Assembly: GCA_039919885.1 (NCBI GenBank)
Contig: JBDSEV010000067.1
Span: 6,708 to 70,707, forward strand
From: JACMLD01 sp039919885
Lineage (GTDB): Bacteria > Bacteroidota > Bacteroidia > Chitinophagales > Chitinophagaceae
Direction: 5' to 3'
Length of the DNA stretch: 64,000 bases
Shown piece by piece: positions 36,361 to 45,471 of this stretch (position 1 is the first letter of the stretch; every line of letters starts with the position of its first letter). Below the pieces are notes generated by a model that was not told where the DNA came from, did not search any database, and was given only the letters and a program-made list of their open reading frames with translations. Both the position numbers and the translations under genes were made by a program.

Positions 36361-37788
36361 TTAGTAGAGCCCCACTTTTCCATTTACGGATGCAAACATT
36401 TTTTTTGAATCGAAGCCAACACCGTTTTTGAAGACGATTTCTGTATGCCGAATATTTTTAATGTCCTTTTCAATGTCACCATCGGTTAGCACCAGGTCTG
36501 CTTTTTTGCCTTTCGCTATCGTGCCCGTTTCCTTATCTATTTTTAGATAAACCGCGCCATTCAGCGAACATATTTTTATAGCCTGCATTGGTGTAAAACC
36601 GGCTTCCACCAATAGTTCTACCTGGCGGTAATCACTGTAACCTGCAATGGTTCTTCCTGCTCCGGTAGGGTCTGTTCCCGCCACCAGCAGGCCGCCGGCG
36701 TCATAAAATTCCTTTTCCCAAACCAGTTCTTTTTTAAATAAGTCCATAGCAACCGCATCTTTGTGCTGCATCTCCGTCCATTCTGCCACCTGTTGTTCTT
36801 TTATTTGCGGCAGCAAAGCAACTATTCCGCCACCATGTATAATTTCCCGGTCTGTATAGGGCTCAAAAACCGGCAGGGTAGAGGTAAGCGCTACTTTTTT
36901 CTGAATAAGGAATTGTATCAGGTCTTTCATTGCCGCGCTGTTAACCGCCAAATCAACCAATGATTTCCGGCCGCCGGCTGGCAGCTCGTCTTCTTGTTTA
37001 CCGGCCACAAAATCTGTACTGGCCATAAAGCCATGTTCCAGGTTATCGATGCCCAGCGTGGCTGCTTCGTGGTAAGTAATGGCGCCGAGATGACCGGTTA
37101 CTTTTAAACCACGTTGGTGCGCTTCTCGTAGCACAATGGCCAAATCTTCCCGGGTAGCATGCATGTACATTTTAAAACTGGTGCAACCTTTTGCCGACCA
37201 GAAGGCAACGGAGGCCGCCGCTTCCGCCGTATCTTTTATAACATTGAGCGATGGAATGTCAAAACCTTTTCTTTCAATGTAAGGCGCGGTGATATCCATA
37301 TCCGGCCCGGTTAGTTTGCCTTCTGCAATCATTCGTTTAATGGTAAGGTCGGTCTGTGGTTCAATACTGCCCGCCGTACGCATCGTGGTAACGCCTGCCG
37401 CCAGGTACAGGCGCGGAAATGAAAAAGGCAGTTCGGTAAGGCTAAAGAATGTTTCCAGCGGACTGGTATAATACAAGTGCTCGTGCAGCATAACCAGCCC
37501 TGGGGTGATGGTTTTACCGCTGCAGGTGATAACGGTAGCACCTTCCGGTATTTTCACTTCCGCTGCAGTACCCACCGCGGCAATCCGGTCGTTGTTCAGC
37601 AGCAGCACCTGGTGGTGTTTTGTCGGGGCGCCGGTACCGTCAATAATTGTTACATCGGTGAAGGCAATGCTGCCTGCCTTCACTTTAATAAAAGGCGTTA
37701 CAGCTGCATCAAATTGTTGCGCATAGGCGCTTATCCGTACAATAAAAAAAGTTATTAGAACGATAATACGCGCGATTGATTTTTTCAT
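36361..37788 (-). CDS. Secreted amidohydrolase (imidazolonepropionase-like)
   Basis: 475 residues from ATG 37788; a longer frame to 37938 adds 50 residues with no signal peptide, whereas 37788 gives a clean one (IIVLITFFIVRISAYAQ). The metallo-dependent hydrolase fold shows the metal-binding MLHEHLYY (about 110-117), TGHLGAITYHEA and NLEHGFMAS, and the C-terminal VAGTDPTG Asp. Closing segments KGKKADLVLTDGD match amidohydrolase family 1. Substrate unknown; related proteins act on cyclic amides, dipeptides or organophosphate-like compounds. It precedes the divergent ispG across 345 bp. Confidence 0.86.
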   Translation of the reverse strand: MKKSIARIIVLITFFIVRISAYAQQFDAAVTPFIKVKAGSIAFTDVTIIDGTGAPTKHHQVLLLNNDRIAAVGTAAEVKIPEGATVITCSGKTITPGLVMLHEHLYYTSPLETFFSLTELPFSFPRLYLAAGVTTMRTAGSIEPQTDLTIKRMIAEGKLTGPDMDITAPYIERKGFDIPSLNVIKDTAEAAASVAFWSAKGCTSFKMYMHATREDLAIVLREAHQRGLKVTGHLGAITYHEAATLGIDNLEHGFMASTDFVAGKQEDELPAGGRKSLVDLAVNSAAMKDLIQFLIQKKVALTSTLPVFEPYTDREIIHGGGIVALLPQIKEQQVAEWTEMQHKDAVAMDLFKKELVWEKEFYDAGGLLVAGTDPTGAGRTIAGYSDYRQVELLVEAGFTPMQAIKICSLNGAVYLKIDKETGTIAKGKKADLVLTDGDIEKDIKNIRHTEIVFKNGVGFDSKKMFASVNGKVGLY

Positions 37789-38133
37789 TGCAGCCCTGTT
37801 TGTATAATTTAAAAATAAGACACCGCAGGGTATTTTGCCCGGCTGTATGCGCTGGCTTGCTGTGTTTCGTCCGCCTGCGCTGTTTAGCGGGAAAATACGG
37901 TAGCCGGGTATCCGCGGCGTTATGCAGGGATAATGCATAAAACGGTGCGTGCAATTGAATATAAAACAAATTACTGAGCGTTTGAAGCCCCGCAGGAGAT
38001 GGTGCTATACCCGGCATGCTCAATGGCACATCACAGGATTTACGGTACACTATTTTTAAACATCTGCCGTTAAGGTTTGTTACTTTTGCAGACGGCTGCT
38101 CCGCGCAGCTTTTTTACTAAATTTCAGTTTATC
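37789..38133. other. Divergent intergenic region, no gene seen
   Basis: 345 bp between the amidohydrolase (minus) and ispG (plus). Small open frames here have no start context or recognisable product. The only supported element is the -7 box of ispG at 38081; no clear promoter is seen for the amidohydrolase, apart from an AT-rich TTATTTTTAAATTATAC tract near 37800-37817. Confidence 0.4.
38081..38088 (+). promoter_or_regulatory. -7 promoter element of ispG
   Basis: TACTTTTG is an exact match to the Bacteroidota -7 consensus TAnnTTTG. Transcription would begin near 38095, about 40 nt before ATG 38134, which also excludes a coding start at 38077. The -33 region has only a weak T-rich tract (38051-38057). 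Confidence 0.6.
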
Positions 38134-40122
38134 ATGCAGTTATACTGTCCGTCGCTTACCGAATATAAACGCCTCAAAACCCTGGAAGTAAAAGTGGGTG
38201 ACTTGCTGCTCGGCAATCTGCATCCTATCCGCATCCAGACCATGACCACCACCAATACAATGGATACCGCGGCTACCGTGGAGCAATCCATCCGCTGTAT
38301 TGACGCAGGGGCAGAACTGGTGAGAATTACCGCACCCAGTAAGAATGAAGCGGAGAACCTGCTCAACATAAAAAACGAATTGCACAAAAGAGGCTACCAT
38401 ACGCCCTTGGTAGCGGATATTCACTTTACGCCCAATGCTGCGGAAATTGCAGCGAGGATTGTAGAAAAAGTGAGAATTAACCCGGGCAATTATGTTGATA
38501 AGAAAAAGTTTGAACAGATAGACTATACCGATGCGGAATATGCCGAAGAAATTGATCGCATCCGGGAAAGGTTTACGCCACTGGTAACCATTTGTAAAAA
38601 CTATGGTACTGCCATGCGCATTGGTACCAATCATGGATCGTTGAGCGATCGTATTATGAGCCGCTACGGAGACACGGCCAACGGCATGGTAGAGAGCGCT
38701 ATGGAGTTTTTGCGCATTGCCCGCGATGAACAATACCACAATATTATTTTGAGCATGAAGAGCAGTAACCCGCAGGTAATGGTACAGGCTTACCGCCTGC
38801 TGGTGCAAACAATGGACAGGGAATTTGGAGCTTGTTATCCCCTGCACCTGGGTGTTACAGAGGCCGGAGACGGAGAAGATGGAAGAATTAAATCTGCAAT
38901 TGGTATCGGCTCACTGCTGGAAGATGGCATTGGCGATACCATACGGGTATCCTTAACCGAAGATCCGGAATTTGAAATTCCGGTTTGTAAAGATTTGGTA
39001 AAAAGATACAATGACCGCGGCATTGAAACGAACGGCCAGGGCTCCATACCAGCTATTGATAAAATTCCTTACTCGCCTTTTACCTACGCGCGCAGATCCA
39101 GTTTTGAAGTGGGCAATATTGGTAAAAAACAGGTGCCCGTTGTGATGGCAGATTTTATGCAGGCCGGCAACATAGGGCAGCAAGATCTGCAAGCGATTGG
39201 TTATACCTACGATGAAGCAACAGATAAATGGCATATCAGTGACGGTGCCGCAGATTATTTATACACCGGTTCTAAGCTACCGGCGTTTGCATTGCCGGGT
39301 ACGCTGAAAATAGTCTGCGACTATGAAACATGGCTAAAGGCGCCGGATAAAACAAGTTGTTTTCCATTATACCAGGCGTCCACCTACCTCCAGCACAATG
39401 AAAGGTCGGGCGTGTTAAATTTTGTGACGGTGGATGCCAGCAGCGCGTCTGCAAACCAACTACTGCAACAAATAAGAAAAGATGATACAGTGGTTTTATG
39501 TATTTGGTCGTCCCATTCGCATGCCATGCCTTCTGTGCGCCGTTACATAATGGAATTGATGAACCAGAATATTAAATGCCCGATCATCCTTGCGGTAGAA
39601 AGCCACGATGACAATATTGATGACCAGCTCATTCATTTTTCTGCTGCGTCCGGGTCTTTGCTGTTGGACGGCATGGGCGATGGCATCTGGCTGATGAATG
39701 ATCCGTCCAAACTGGTGAACAATAAAGTGAGCGGCCGAACCTACCTGGAAACAAAGAGTAACCACCAGTTCATTAACAATACTTCTTTTTCTATTTTACA
39801 GGCCACCCGCACGCGTATTTCAAAAACGGAATACATCAGTTGCCCCAGTTGTGGCAGAACCTTGTTTGATTTGCAGGAGACCACCGCGCGCATCCGCGCC
39901 GTTACCAATCACCTTAAAGGGGTAAAGATTGCCATCATGGGTTGTATAGTAAATGGTCCAGGTGAAATGGCGGACGCCGATTTTGGTTATGTGGGGAGCG
40001 GTCCAGGAAAAATAACCCTGTACAAAGGCAAAGAGATTGTAAAACGGAACGTAGACAGCGATATAGCGGTAGATGAACTGATTGGCCTGCTCCGCGAAAA
40101 TGAAGCGTGGATAGAACCATAG
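38134..40122 (+). CDS. ispG: 4-hydroxy-3-methylbut-2-enyl diphosphate synthase, long (type II) form
   Basis: 662 residues from ATG 38134 (MQLYCPSLTEYKRLKTLEVK). IspG/GcpE converts MEcPP to HMBPP in the MEP isoprenoid pathway. The N-terminal TIM barrel is clear (GDLLLGNLHPIRIQTMTTTNT, LVADIHFTPNAA, GVTEAGDGEDG). The C-terminal [4Fe-4S] domain carries Cys570, Cys573 (ISCPSCGRTLF) and Cys604 (AIMGCIVNGPGE), with the Glu of GPGE as the fourth ligand. The extra domain of about 250 residues between barrel and cluster domain is the type II arrangement known from Bacteroidota, Chlamydiae and plants. Its promoter is recognisable upstream. The following gene is 64 bp away. Confidence 0.95.
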   Translation: MQLYCPSLTEYKRLKTLEVKVGDLLLGNLHPIRIQTMTTTNTMDTAATVEQSIRCIDAGAELVRITAPSKNEAENLLNIKNELHKRGYHTPLVADIHFTPNAAEIAARIVEKVRINPGNYVDKKKFEQIDYTDAEYAEEIDRIRERFTPLVTICKNYGTAMRIGTNHGSLSDRIMSRYGDTANGMVESAMEFLRIARDEQYHNIILSMKSSNPQVMVQAYRLLVQTMDREFGACYPLHLGVTEAGDGEDGRIKSAIGIGSLLEDGIGDTIRVSLTEDPEFEIPVCKDLVKRYNDRGIETNGQGSIPAIDKIPYSPFTYARRSSFEVGNIGKKQVPVVMADFMQAGNIGQQDLQAIGYTYDEATDKWHISDGAADYLYTGSKLPAFALPGTLKIVCDYETWLKAPDKTSCFPLYQASTYLQHNERSGVLNFVTVDASSASANQLLQQIRKDDTVVLCIWSSHSHAMPSVRRYIMELMNQNIKCPIILAVESHDDNIDDQLIHFSAASGSLLLDGMGDGIWLMNDPSKLVNNKVSGRTYLETKSNHQFINNTSFSILQATRTRISKTEYISCPSCGRTLFDLQETTARIRAVTNHLKGVKIAIMGCIVNGPGEMADADFGYVGSGPGKITLYKGKEIVKRNVDSDIAVDELIGLLRENEAWIEP

Positions 40123-40186
40123 CAAAACCTGCACCTGCAACCAAGGAATAACACGACCCTACCGGGCCATCAACTTAAAAAAATCT

Positions 40187-41140
40187 ATGGAATTTACAAT
40201 AAAGGCTGCCAGTGCAAACGGCCTGGAACAGGTGGTACTTACCGATCCAAACCTCGGCACGTCGGCCATCATTTTGCCGGCTCATGGCGCCATGCTGCAT
40301 GCCTTTACGGTGCAAACAAAGCAGGGTGCGCACAATATCATTGACAACTATGCCGATGCATCCGCGCTGAAGGAACAGTTGTCTTACAGTTTTAAAAGCA
40401 GCAAACTTTCTCCCTTTGCCTGTCGCATTCCAGGTGGAAAGTATATGTATGACGGAGAAGAATTTGAAATGCAACATAAGTTTGTGGACGGCAGCGCCAT
40501 TCATGGATTGCTGTACAACAAACCATTTAAACAAATGGCACTTTTTGCAGACGAAGAAAGAGCCAGTGCCGCATTCAGGTACCATTACAAAGCGGAAGAC
40601 GATGGCTACCCGTTTGATTATACCTGCGAAGTGCGTTATACCCTATTGCCACAAAATACACTCCAGGTACAGACCACTATTATAAACCTGGACGATCTGC
40701 CCATACCCATGAGTGACGGGTGGCACCCGTACTTTACGCTGGGTGGAAAAGTAAATGACTGGCTACTCTATTTTGGTGCCGATGCCCTGCTTGAATTTAA
40801 TGCGCAGCTGGTTCCAACGGGGAAGTTGTTACCATACGACCATTTTCATCATGCACAGCTTATTGGAGATACCGTACTGGATAATTGCTTTTTGCTGAAT
40901 GAAGACCGGAGTTATGCTGCCTGTACACTGCGCAGTGAGACAACGGGCATACAACTGAACATTTTTCCCGACGCCAGCTATCCATTCCTGCAGATTTTTA
41001 CACCCGATCACCGGCAGGGTATTGCTATTGAGAATTTGAGCGCCGCACCGGATGCTTTTAACAATAAAATAGGACTGCTGATGCTGCAGCCGAGGCACAC
41101 CCAGACTTTCACAGTACATTACCAGGTAGATTGTCAATAA
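40187..41140 (+). CDS. Aldose 1-epimerase family protein
   Basis: 317 residues, no signal peptide, cytoplasmic. GalM-like mutarotase features: FACRIPGGKYMYDG, the conserved His region SAIHGLLYN (about 105), MSDGWHPYFTLGG with the catalytic His (about 180), and the terminal IFTPDHRQGIAIENLSAAPDAFN carrying the catalytic Glu. It interconverts alpha and beta anomers of an aldose such as glucose or galactose, or a related sugar phosphate. It may be read with ispG (64-bp gap) and the following lipoprotein (19-bp gap). Confidence 0.88.
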   Translation: MEFTIKAASANGLEQVVLTDPNLGTSAIILPAHGAMLHAFTVQTKQGAHNIIDNYADASALKEQLSYSFKSSKLSPFACRIPGGKYMYDGEEFEMQHKFVDGSAIHGLLYNKPFKQMALFADEERASAAFRYHYKAEDDGYPFDYTCEVRYTLLPQNTLQVQTTIINLDDLPIPMSDGWHPYFTLGGKVNDWLLYFGADALLEFNAQLVPTGKLLPYDHFHHAQLIGDTVLDNCFLLNEDRSYAACTLRSETTGIQLNIFPDASYPFLQIFTPDHRQGIAIENLSAAPDAFNNKIGLLMLQPRHTQTFTVHYQVDCQ

Positions 41141-41159
41141 TTTTTTTATCTTGCTCAAA

Positions 41160-41945
41160 ATGATTTTTATGCAGCACCTACGCACGCTTTTACTTTTTTT
41201 ACTACCGTTAATTTTTATGTCTTGTACAGACACCCGCGAAGAACTGGAAATAAAAAGCGATGGCAGCGGCACGCTGGTAATGAAAACTGATTTCAGCAAA
41301 ATGCTGGACATGGTCAAGGGTTTTTCAGGAGAAAATGACATGGCAAAAGACGGCCTGGACAGACCATTTGACACCACTATGCTAATGAAGGATTATGTTG
41401 ATACCGCCAGCGCGGTACCTGCCGATAAAAAAGCATTATTGAGAAATGGTAAAGTGCACATGATCATGAACCTCAAGAACAGCGAAGGGAAGCTGGACAT
41501 GAATTTTCCTTTTGCCTCAACGGATCAGTTACGCGATTTGTATGCAAGCTTAAACAGCTCGTCTGGCGGACTAAAAAATATATTTGACGGAATGGGTAAG
41601 AATTTGCCAAAAGAGGGTACCGATGCGCAGGGGGCCGATAAAGGGATGCCGCAGATAGCGTCTGTATATGATATTTCCATCAGGGACGGATTGTACAGTC
41701 GTAAAGTAAACAAGGCACGCTACGATGAATTTGCAGAGTCCATGAAGCTGGATGAGCTAAAGCAGATGGGCAGCATGCTGGGTGAAATGGATTATACACT
41801 TTCCATAAAACTCCCCCGCCCGGTAAAAAAGGTAAGCGGCACCAAAGCAGTGCTTAGCAGTGATAAAAAGACGGTTACCCTTAAAACAGCACTCATGGAA
41901 ACCTTTGAACACCCGGAATTGCTTTCGCTTGACATAGAATATTAA
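41160..41945 (+). CDS. Lipoprotein of unknown function
   Basis: 261 residues from ATG 41160 (MIFMQHLRTLLLFLLPLIFMSC; lipidated Cys about 22). A TTG nine bases earlier and an ATG at 41169 are alternative starts; all keep the same signal. The mature part starts with EELEIKSDGSGTLVMKTDF, a pattern seen in beta-rich periplasmic lipoproteins of Bacteroidota, followed by a helical, Met/Lys-rich middle (SKMLDMVKGFSGENDMAKDG) and a C-terminal beta section. No catalytic motif is recognised. It lies 2 bp from the lysoplasmalogenase gene, so the two are co-transcribed. Confidence 0.72.
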   Translation: MIFMQHLRTLLLFLLPLIFMSCTDTREELEIKSDGSGTLVMKTDFSKMLDMVKGFSGENDMAKDGLDRPFDTTMLMKDYVDTASAVPADKKALLRNGKVHMIMNLKNSEGKLDMNFPFASTDQLRDLYASLNSSSGGLKNIFDGMGKNLPKEGTDAQGADKGMPQIASVYDISIRDGLYSRKVNKARYDEFAESMKLDELKQMGSMLGEMDYTLSIKLPRPVKKVSGTKAVLSSDKKTVTLKTALMETFEHPELLSLDIEY

Positions 41946-41947
41946 TT

Positions 41948-42658
41948 GTGCGGGTAAACAAATCTTATTGGCGCTATTTGTTTTTTGGTGATTTGCTGGT
42001 GGAATTAACCGCCATCGCATTCAACTGGCATACTGCCCGGTTTTTTACGAAGCCCCTGTTGCTGCTGTTATTATTTACCTGGTTCATGTCTGCATCTGTA
42101 AAATTTTCGCCGCTGCGCTATATTATAGCAGCGGCTTTATTTTTTTCATGGTTGGGCGATATTTTTTTACTTCACAACAATGCGGGTTGGTTTATGGCGG
42201 GGCTGGGCAGCTTTCTACTGGCGCATTTGTTATACATTTTTTTCTTTGTTCGGGCCAGAAGAAGCCAGCCGGTTAAGGGTCCATGGCGGCCGGTTGTAAT
42301 TGCCGCGGTGGTTGCATATACCGTTATGTTGTTTAGCGTACTTTATAAGCATACGGGTAATTTACAAGTGCCCGTTGGTATCTATGCGTGTGCCATCGCC
42401 GGCATGCTGGTAACCGCAGTGCACGCCTTCAACAAAAATTATAGTAATGCAGGCGCGTGGTGCATCCCGGGCGCTGCGCTTTTTGTAATTTCCGATTCAC
42501 TGCTTGCCATACATAAATTTTATTACGCGTTTGCGGGTGGCCCTTTTGCGGTAATGCTTACTTACGCCCTTGCACAGTATGCCATTACAAAGGGTTGTTT
42601 GCTGTATCTTGCTGCTGAGAAAAAAGGTCTAACGGCCATCGCGAAGCGCCGGGGATGA
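41948..42658 (+). CDS. Lysoplasmalogenase (YhhN/TMEM86 family) membrane protein
   Basis: 236 residues starting with GTG at 41948, 2 bp after the preceding stop. About eight hydrophobic helices; KPLLLLLLFTWFMS, AALFFSWLGDIFLLH, FMAGLGSFLLAHLLYIFFF, GAALFVISDSLLAIHKF and TYALAQYAITKGCL are the family's signature segments, including the Asp of WLGDIFLL and of ISDSLLA that form the proposed catalytic site. The family hydrolyses the vinyl-ether bond of lysoplasmalogens; in bacteria the physiological role is often unclear. The co-transcribed lipoprotein upstream has no known link. Confidence 0.87.
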   Translation: MRVNKSYWRYLFFGDLLVELTAIAFNWHTARFFTKPLLLLLLFTWFMSASVKFSPLRYIIAAALFFSWLGDIFLLHNNAGWFMAGLGSFLLAHLLYIFFFVRARRSQPVKGPWRPVVIAAVVAYTVMLFSVLYKHTGNLQVPVGIYACAIAGMLVTAVHAFNKNYSNAGAWCIPGAALFVISDSLLAIHKFYYAFAGGPFAVMLTYALAQYAITKGCLLYLAAEKKGLTAIAKRRG

Positions 42659-42708
42659 ATGGGCCCGGAAAACACGGCGACAACCTTTTTATAATCGAAT
42701 AAAAGAAT

Positions 42709-44310
42709 ATGATCCAGACCGATTTTTTAGTAGTGGGTTCCGGCATTGCGGGTTTAACCTACGCATTGAAAGTTGCCCGTCACTTTCCTGATAAAAAAGT
42801 AACGGTTATTACAAAAACACGAACTGATGAAACCAATACCAAATACGCACAGGGCGGTATTGCGGGGGTATGGGACAATGAAAAGGACAGTTTCGATAAA
42901 CACATAGAAGATACGCTGATTGCGGGTGACGGTTTGTGCAACCGCCACATCGTGGAGATAGTAGTAAAAGAAGGCGTCGACCGCATTCGCGAACTGATAG
43001 AATGGGGTGCGGAATTCGATCGGGACCAGGACGGTGATTATTCATTGGGTAAAGAGGGTGGCCACAGCGAATACCGTATCCTGCACCATAAAGACGTTAC
43101 CGGTAGAGAAATGGAACGTGCGCTGGTGGATACCGTTAGTAAGCAAAAGAATATTGAAATCATTAAACATTGTTTTGTGCTGGATATTCTTACCCAGCAT
43201 CACCTCGGCTTTTTGGTTACCAAGGCCACGCCGGATATCACCTGTTATGGTGTGTATGCGCTTAATTTACAGAACAACCATATTGAAAAAATAATTGCAA
43301 AAATCACTTTGCTGGCTACGGGTGGTAACGGCCAGATCTACCGGACCACTACCAATCCATCCATTGCTACGGGTGATGGTGTGGCGATGGTATACCGGGC
43401 AAAAGGCAGGATAGAAAACATGGAATTTATTCAGTTTCATCCAACCGCTTTGTATGAAGCCGGCGTGGGCGGACAGGCGTTCCTGATTACGGAAGCCGTA
43501 CGGGGTGATGGTGGTATACTGCGCAATAAAAATGGAGAGGCATTTATGGAGCGCTATGATCCGCGCAAAGATCTAGCGCCGCGTGATATTGTGGCAAGGG
43601 CAATCGACAGCGAGATGAAAATTACCGGTACTGAACATGTATACCTGGATTGCAGGCACATGGACCACGAAAAGTTTGTACACCACTTTCCCAATATATA
43701 CGAAAAATGTCTCAGCATAGGCATAGACGTTAGCAAGCAGCTAATCCCGGTGTCACCCGCTGCACACTATAGTTGCGGCGGCATCAAAACGGATGAGTGG
43801 GGGCGTACTTCAGTGGTTAATTTATATGCAGCCGGGGAATGTGCCAGTACCGGGTTGCACGGCGCCAACCGGCTGGCCAGTAATTCTTTGCTGGAAGCGA
43901 TGGTTTTCGGGCACCGCTGCTATTTGGATGCGGTTCAAAAAATCGAAGCAACAGGATTTATCAACAACCTGCCCGACTGGAAAACAGATGGTACCACGCA
44001 CCCGAGGGAAATGATTCTTATCACCCAAAGCCTGAAAGAACTGCAGTTGCTAATGAGCGATTATGTGGGCATCGTGAGAACCAATATTCGTTTACAGCGT
44101 GCTATGAAAAGGCTTGATTTATTATGGGAGGAAACGGAGCTTTTATACGAAGGCACTACCGTATCTCCCCAGCTCTGTGAGCTGCGCAATATGATCACCG
44201 TGGCTTATGTGGTGGTAAAATGCGCCCAGCTGCGGCATGAGAGCCGCGGTCTTCACTTTAATACAGACTATCCAGGCAAAAGCGAAATGGTGCAAAACAT
44301 CGTGCTATAG
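42709..44310 (+). CDS. nadB: L-aspartate oxidase
   Basis: 533 residues. FAD-binding GSGIAGLTYALKVA (about 9-22) and the KYAQGGIAGVW, FIQFHPTALYEAG, LITEAVRGDGG and TGLHGANRLASNSLLEAMVFG stretches are characteristic of L-aspartate oxidase within the succinate dehydrogenase flavoprotein superfamily. It produces iminoaspartate for quinolinate and hence NAD synthesis. nadA and nadC are not in the window. The C-terminal domain (ELCELRNMITVAYVVVKCAQ) is complete. Confidence 0.94.
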   Translation: MIQTDFLVVGSGIAGLTYALKVARHFPDKKVTVITKTRTDETNTKYAQGGIAGVWDNEKDSFDKHIEDTLIAGDGLCNRHIVEIVVKEGVDRIRELIEWGAEFDRDQDGDYSLGKEGGHSEYRILHHKDVTGREMERALVDTVSKQKNIEIIKHCFVLDILTQHHLGFLVTKATPDITCYGVYALNLQNNHIEKIIAKITLLATGGNGQIYRTTTNPSIATGDGVAMVYRAKGRIENMEFIQFHPTALYEAGVGGQAFLITEAVRGDGGILRNKNGEAFMERYDPRKDLAPRDIVARAIDSEMKITGTEHVYLDCRHMDHEKFVHHFPNIYEKCLSIGIDVSKQLIPVSPAAHYSCGGIKTDEWGRTSVVNLYAAGECASTGLHGANRLASNSLLEAMVFGHRCYLDAVQKIEATGFINNLPDWKTDGTTHPREMILITQSLKELQLLMSDYVGIVRTNIRLQRAMKRLDLLWEETELLYEGTTVSPQLCELRNMITVAYVVVKCAQLRHESRGLHFNTDYPGKSEMVQNIVL

Positions 44311-44422
44311 CCGCTGCCAGTGTTTTATAAGATAACTGTAGCTTTAGTGTTTCCGGAACATTAAGCACCAATCTTGTCATTATTGCTGTCTTCATCAATG
44401 ATTGCAACACAAACATTTGCCG

Positions 44423-45337
44423 ATGTATTATCTTCTTTATGGTTTTCTTTACCTGCTTTCTTTATTGCCTTTGCGATTACTGTATTTACTTGGTGACGCC
44501 GTGTATGGGTTACTGTATTATATATTGAAATACCGCAGGGATGTGGTGATGGATAACCTGGGCGTCGCATTTCCTTTAAAAACAACTGCAGAAAAAACGG
44601 TTATTGCAAAAGCATTCTACCACAATTTTACGGACACTTTTATTGAAGTGGTGAAGATGCTTTCTATGAGTGCCGCCGAATCGCAAAGGCGTGTAACGGG
44701 CGATTACAGTGGTATTGAAGCAGCCATTAAAAGCGGTAAGAATGTACAGCTGCATGCCATGCACAATTTTAACTGGGAGCTGGTGCAATGGACCGTGGTG
44801 AGAAGTGTCAACATCACTTTTTTAGGTGTGTATATGCCCATCAGCAACAAGCCCTTAAATACTTTTTTTTATAACCTGAGAAAAAAATATGGAACGGTTT
44901 TGATTTCGGCCACAAAGTTTAAAACAGGGTTTGATGAAGTAGCGCCTCCGCATTATGCATTGATGCTGGCGGCAGATCAAAATCCGGGAAATCTCAACAG
45001 TGTATTTTGGCTATATTTTTTCAACAAGCCAACTGCTTTTGTGGCCGGCCCTGAAAAAGGCGCCCGTTTAAAAGATACCGCCGTGGTATTTGTCAATTTT
45101 TATAAAACCAAACGGGGCCATTATCATTTTACTTCTACACTGGCCACCACGGAGCCCAACAGTTTACCGGAAGGAGAGCTGACCAGGCAGTTTGTACGCC
45201 ATGTAGAAGCATGTATCCGCGCCAATCCGGCTAATTATTTATGGAGCCACCGCCGCTGGAAACATGCGTGGAAAACCGCATACAGCGCGCAGTGGGTTCG
45301 TTCTGAGGAGTCTGCCCCTGAATCAGCAATATTGTAA
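44423..45337 (+). CDS. LpxL/HtrB-like lipid A acyltransferase, first of a tandem pair
   Basis: 304 residues from ATG 44423; a TTG-initiated frame 21 bp earlier adds seven residues and is less likely. N-terminal membrane helix (MYYLLYGFLYLLSLLPL), then the acyltransferase domain with the HxxxxE motif His114-Glu119 in HNFNWEL, and SHRRWKH near the C-terminus as in LpxL. It is expected to transfer an acyl chain to lipid A precursor or to another lipid. A paralogue follows after 134 bp; both have the catalytic pair at the same residue numbers. Confidence 0.87.
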   Translation: MYYLLYGFLYLLSLLPLRLLYLLGDAVYGLLYYILKYRRDVVMDNLGVAFPLKTTAEKTVIAKAFYHNFTDTFIEVVKMLSMSAAESQRRVTGDYSGIEAAIKSGKNVQLHAMHNFNWELVQWTVVRSVNITFLGVYMPISNKPLNTFFYNLRKKYGTVLISATKFKTGFDEVAPPHYALMLAADQNPGNLNSVFWLYFFNKPTAFVAGPEKGARLKDTAVVFVNFYKTKRGHYHFTSTLATTEPNSLPEGELTRQFVRHVEACIRANPANYLWSHRRWKHAWKTAYSAQWVRSEESAPESAIL

Positions 45338-45471
45338 ATAATTTTTGTTAACGGATCCCCTATCGCGTAAATATTTTCTGGCCTACATCTGTATTTATTC
45401 AAATGGACCATTTGTTGCTGGGTAAACAAGATGGCCTGTTCTTCGTTTTGTTGATGGTACAAACTGATCGC

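Noticed and set aside
38140..38847. A 235-codon minus-strand frame.
   Set aside because: Antisense to ispG, which has its catalytic residues and promoter; the shadow has none.
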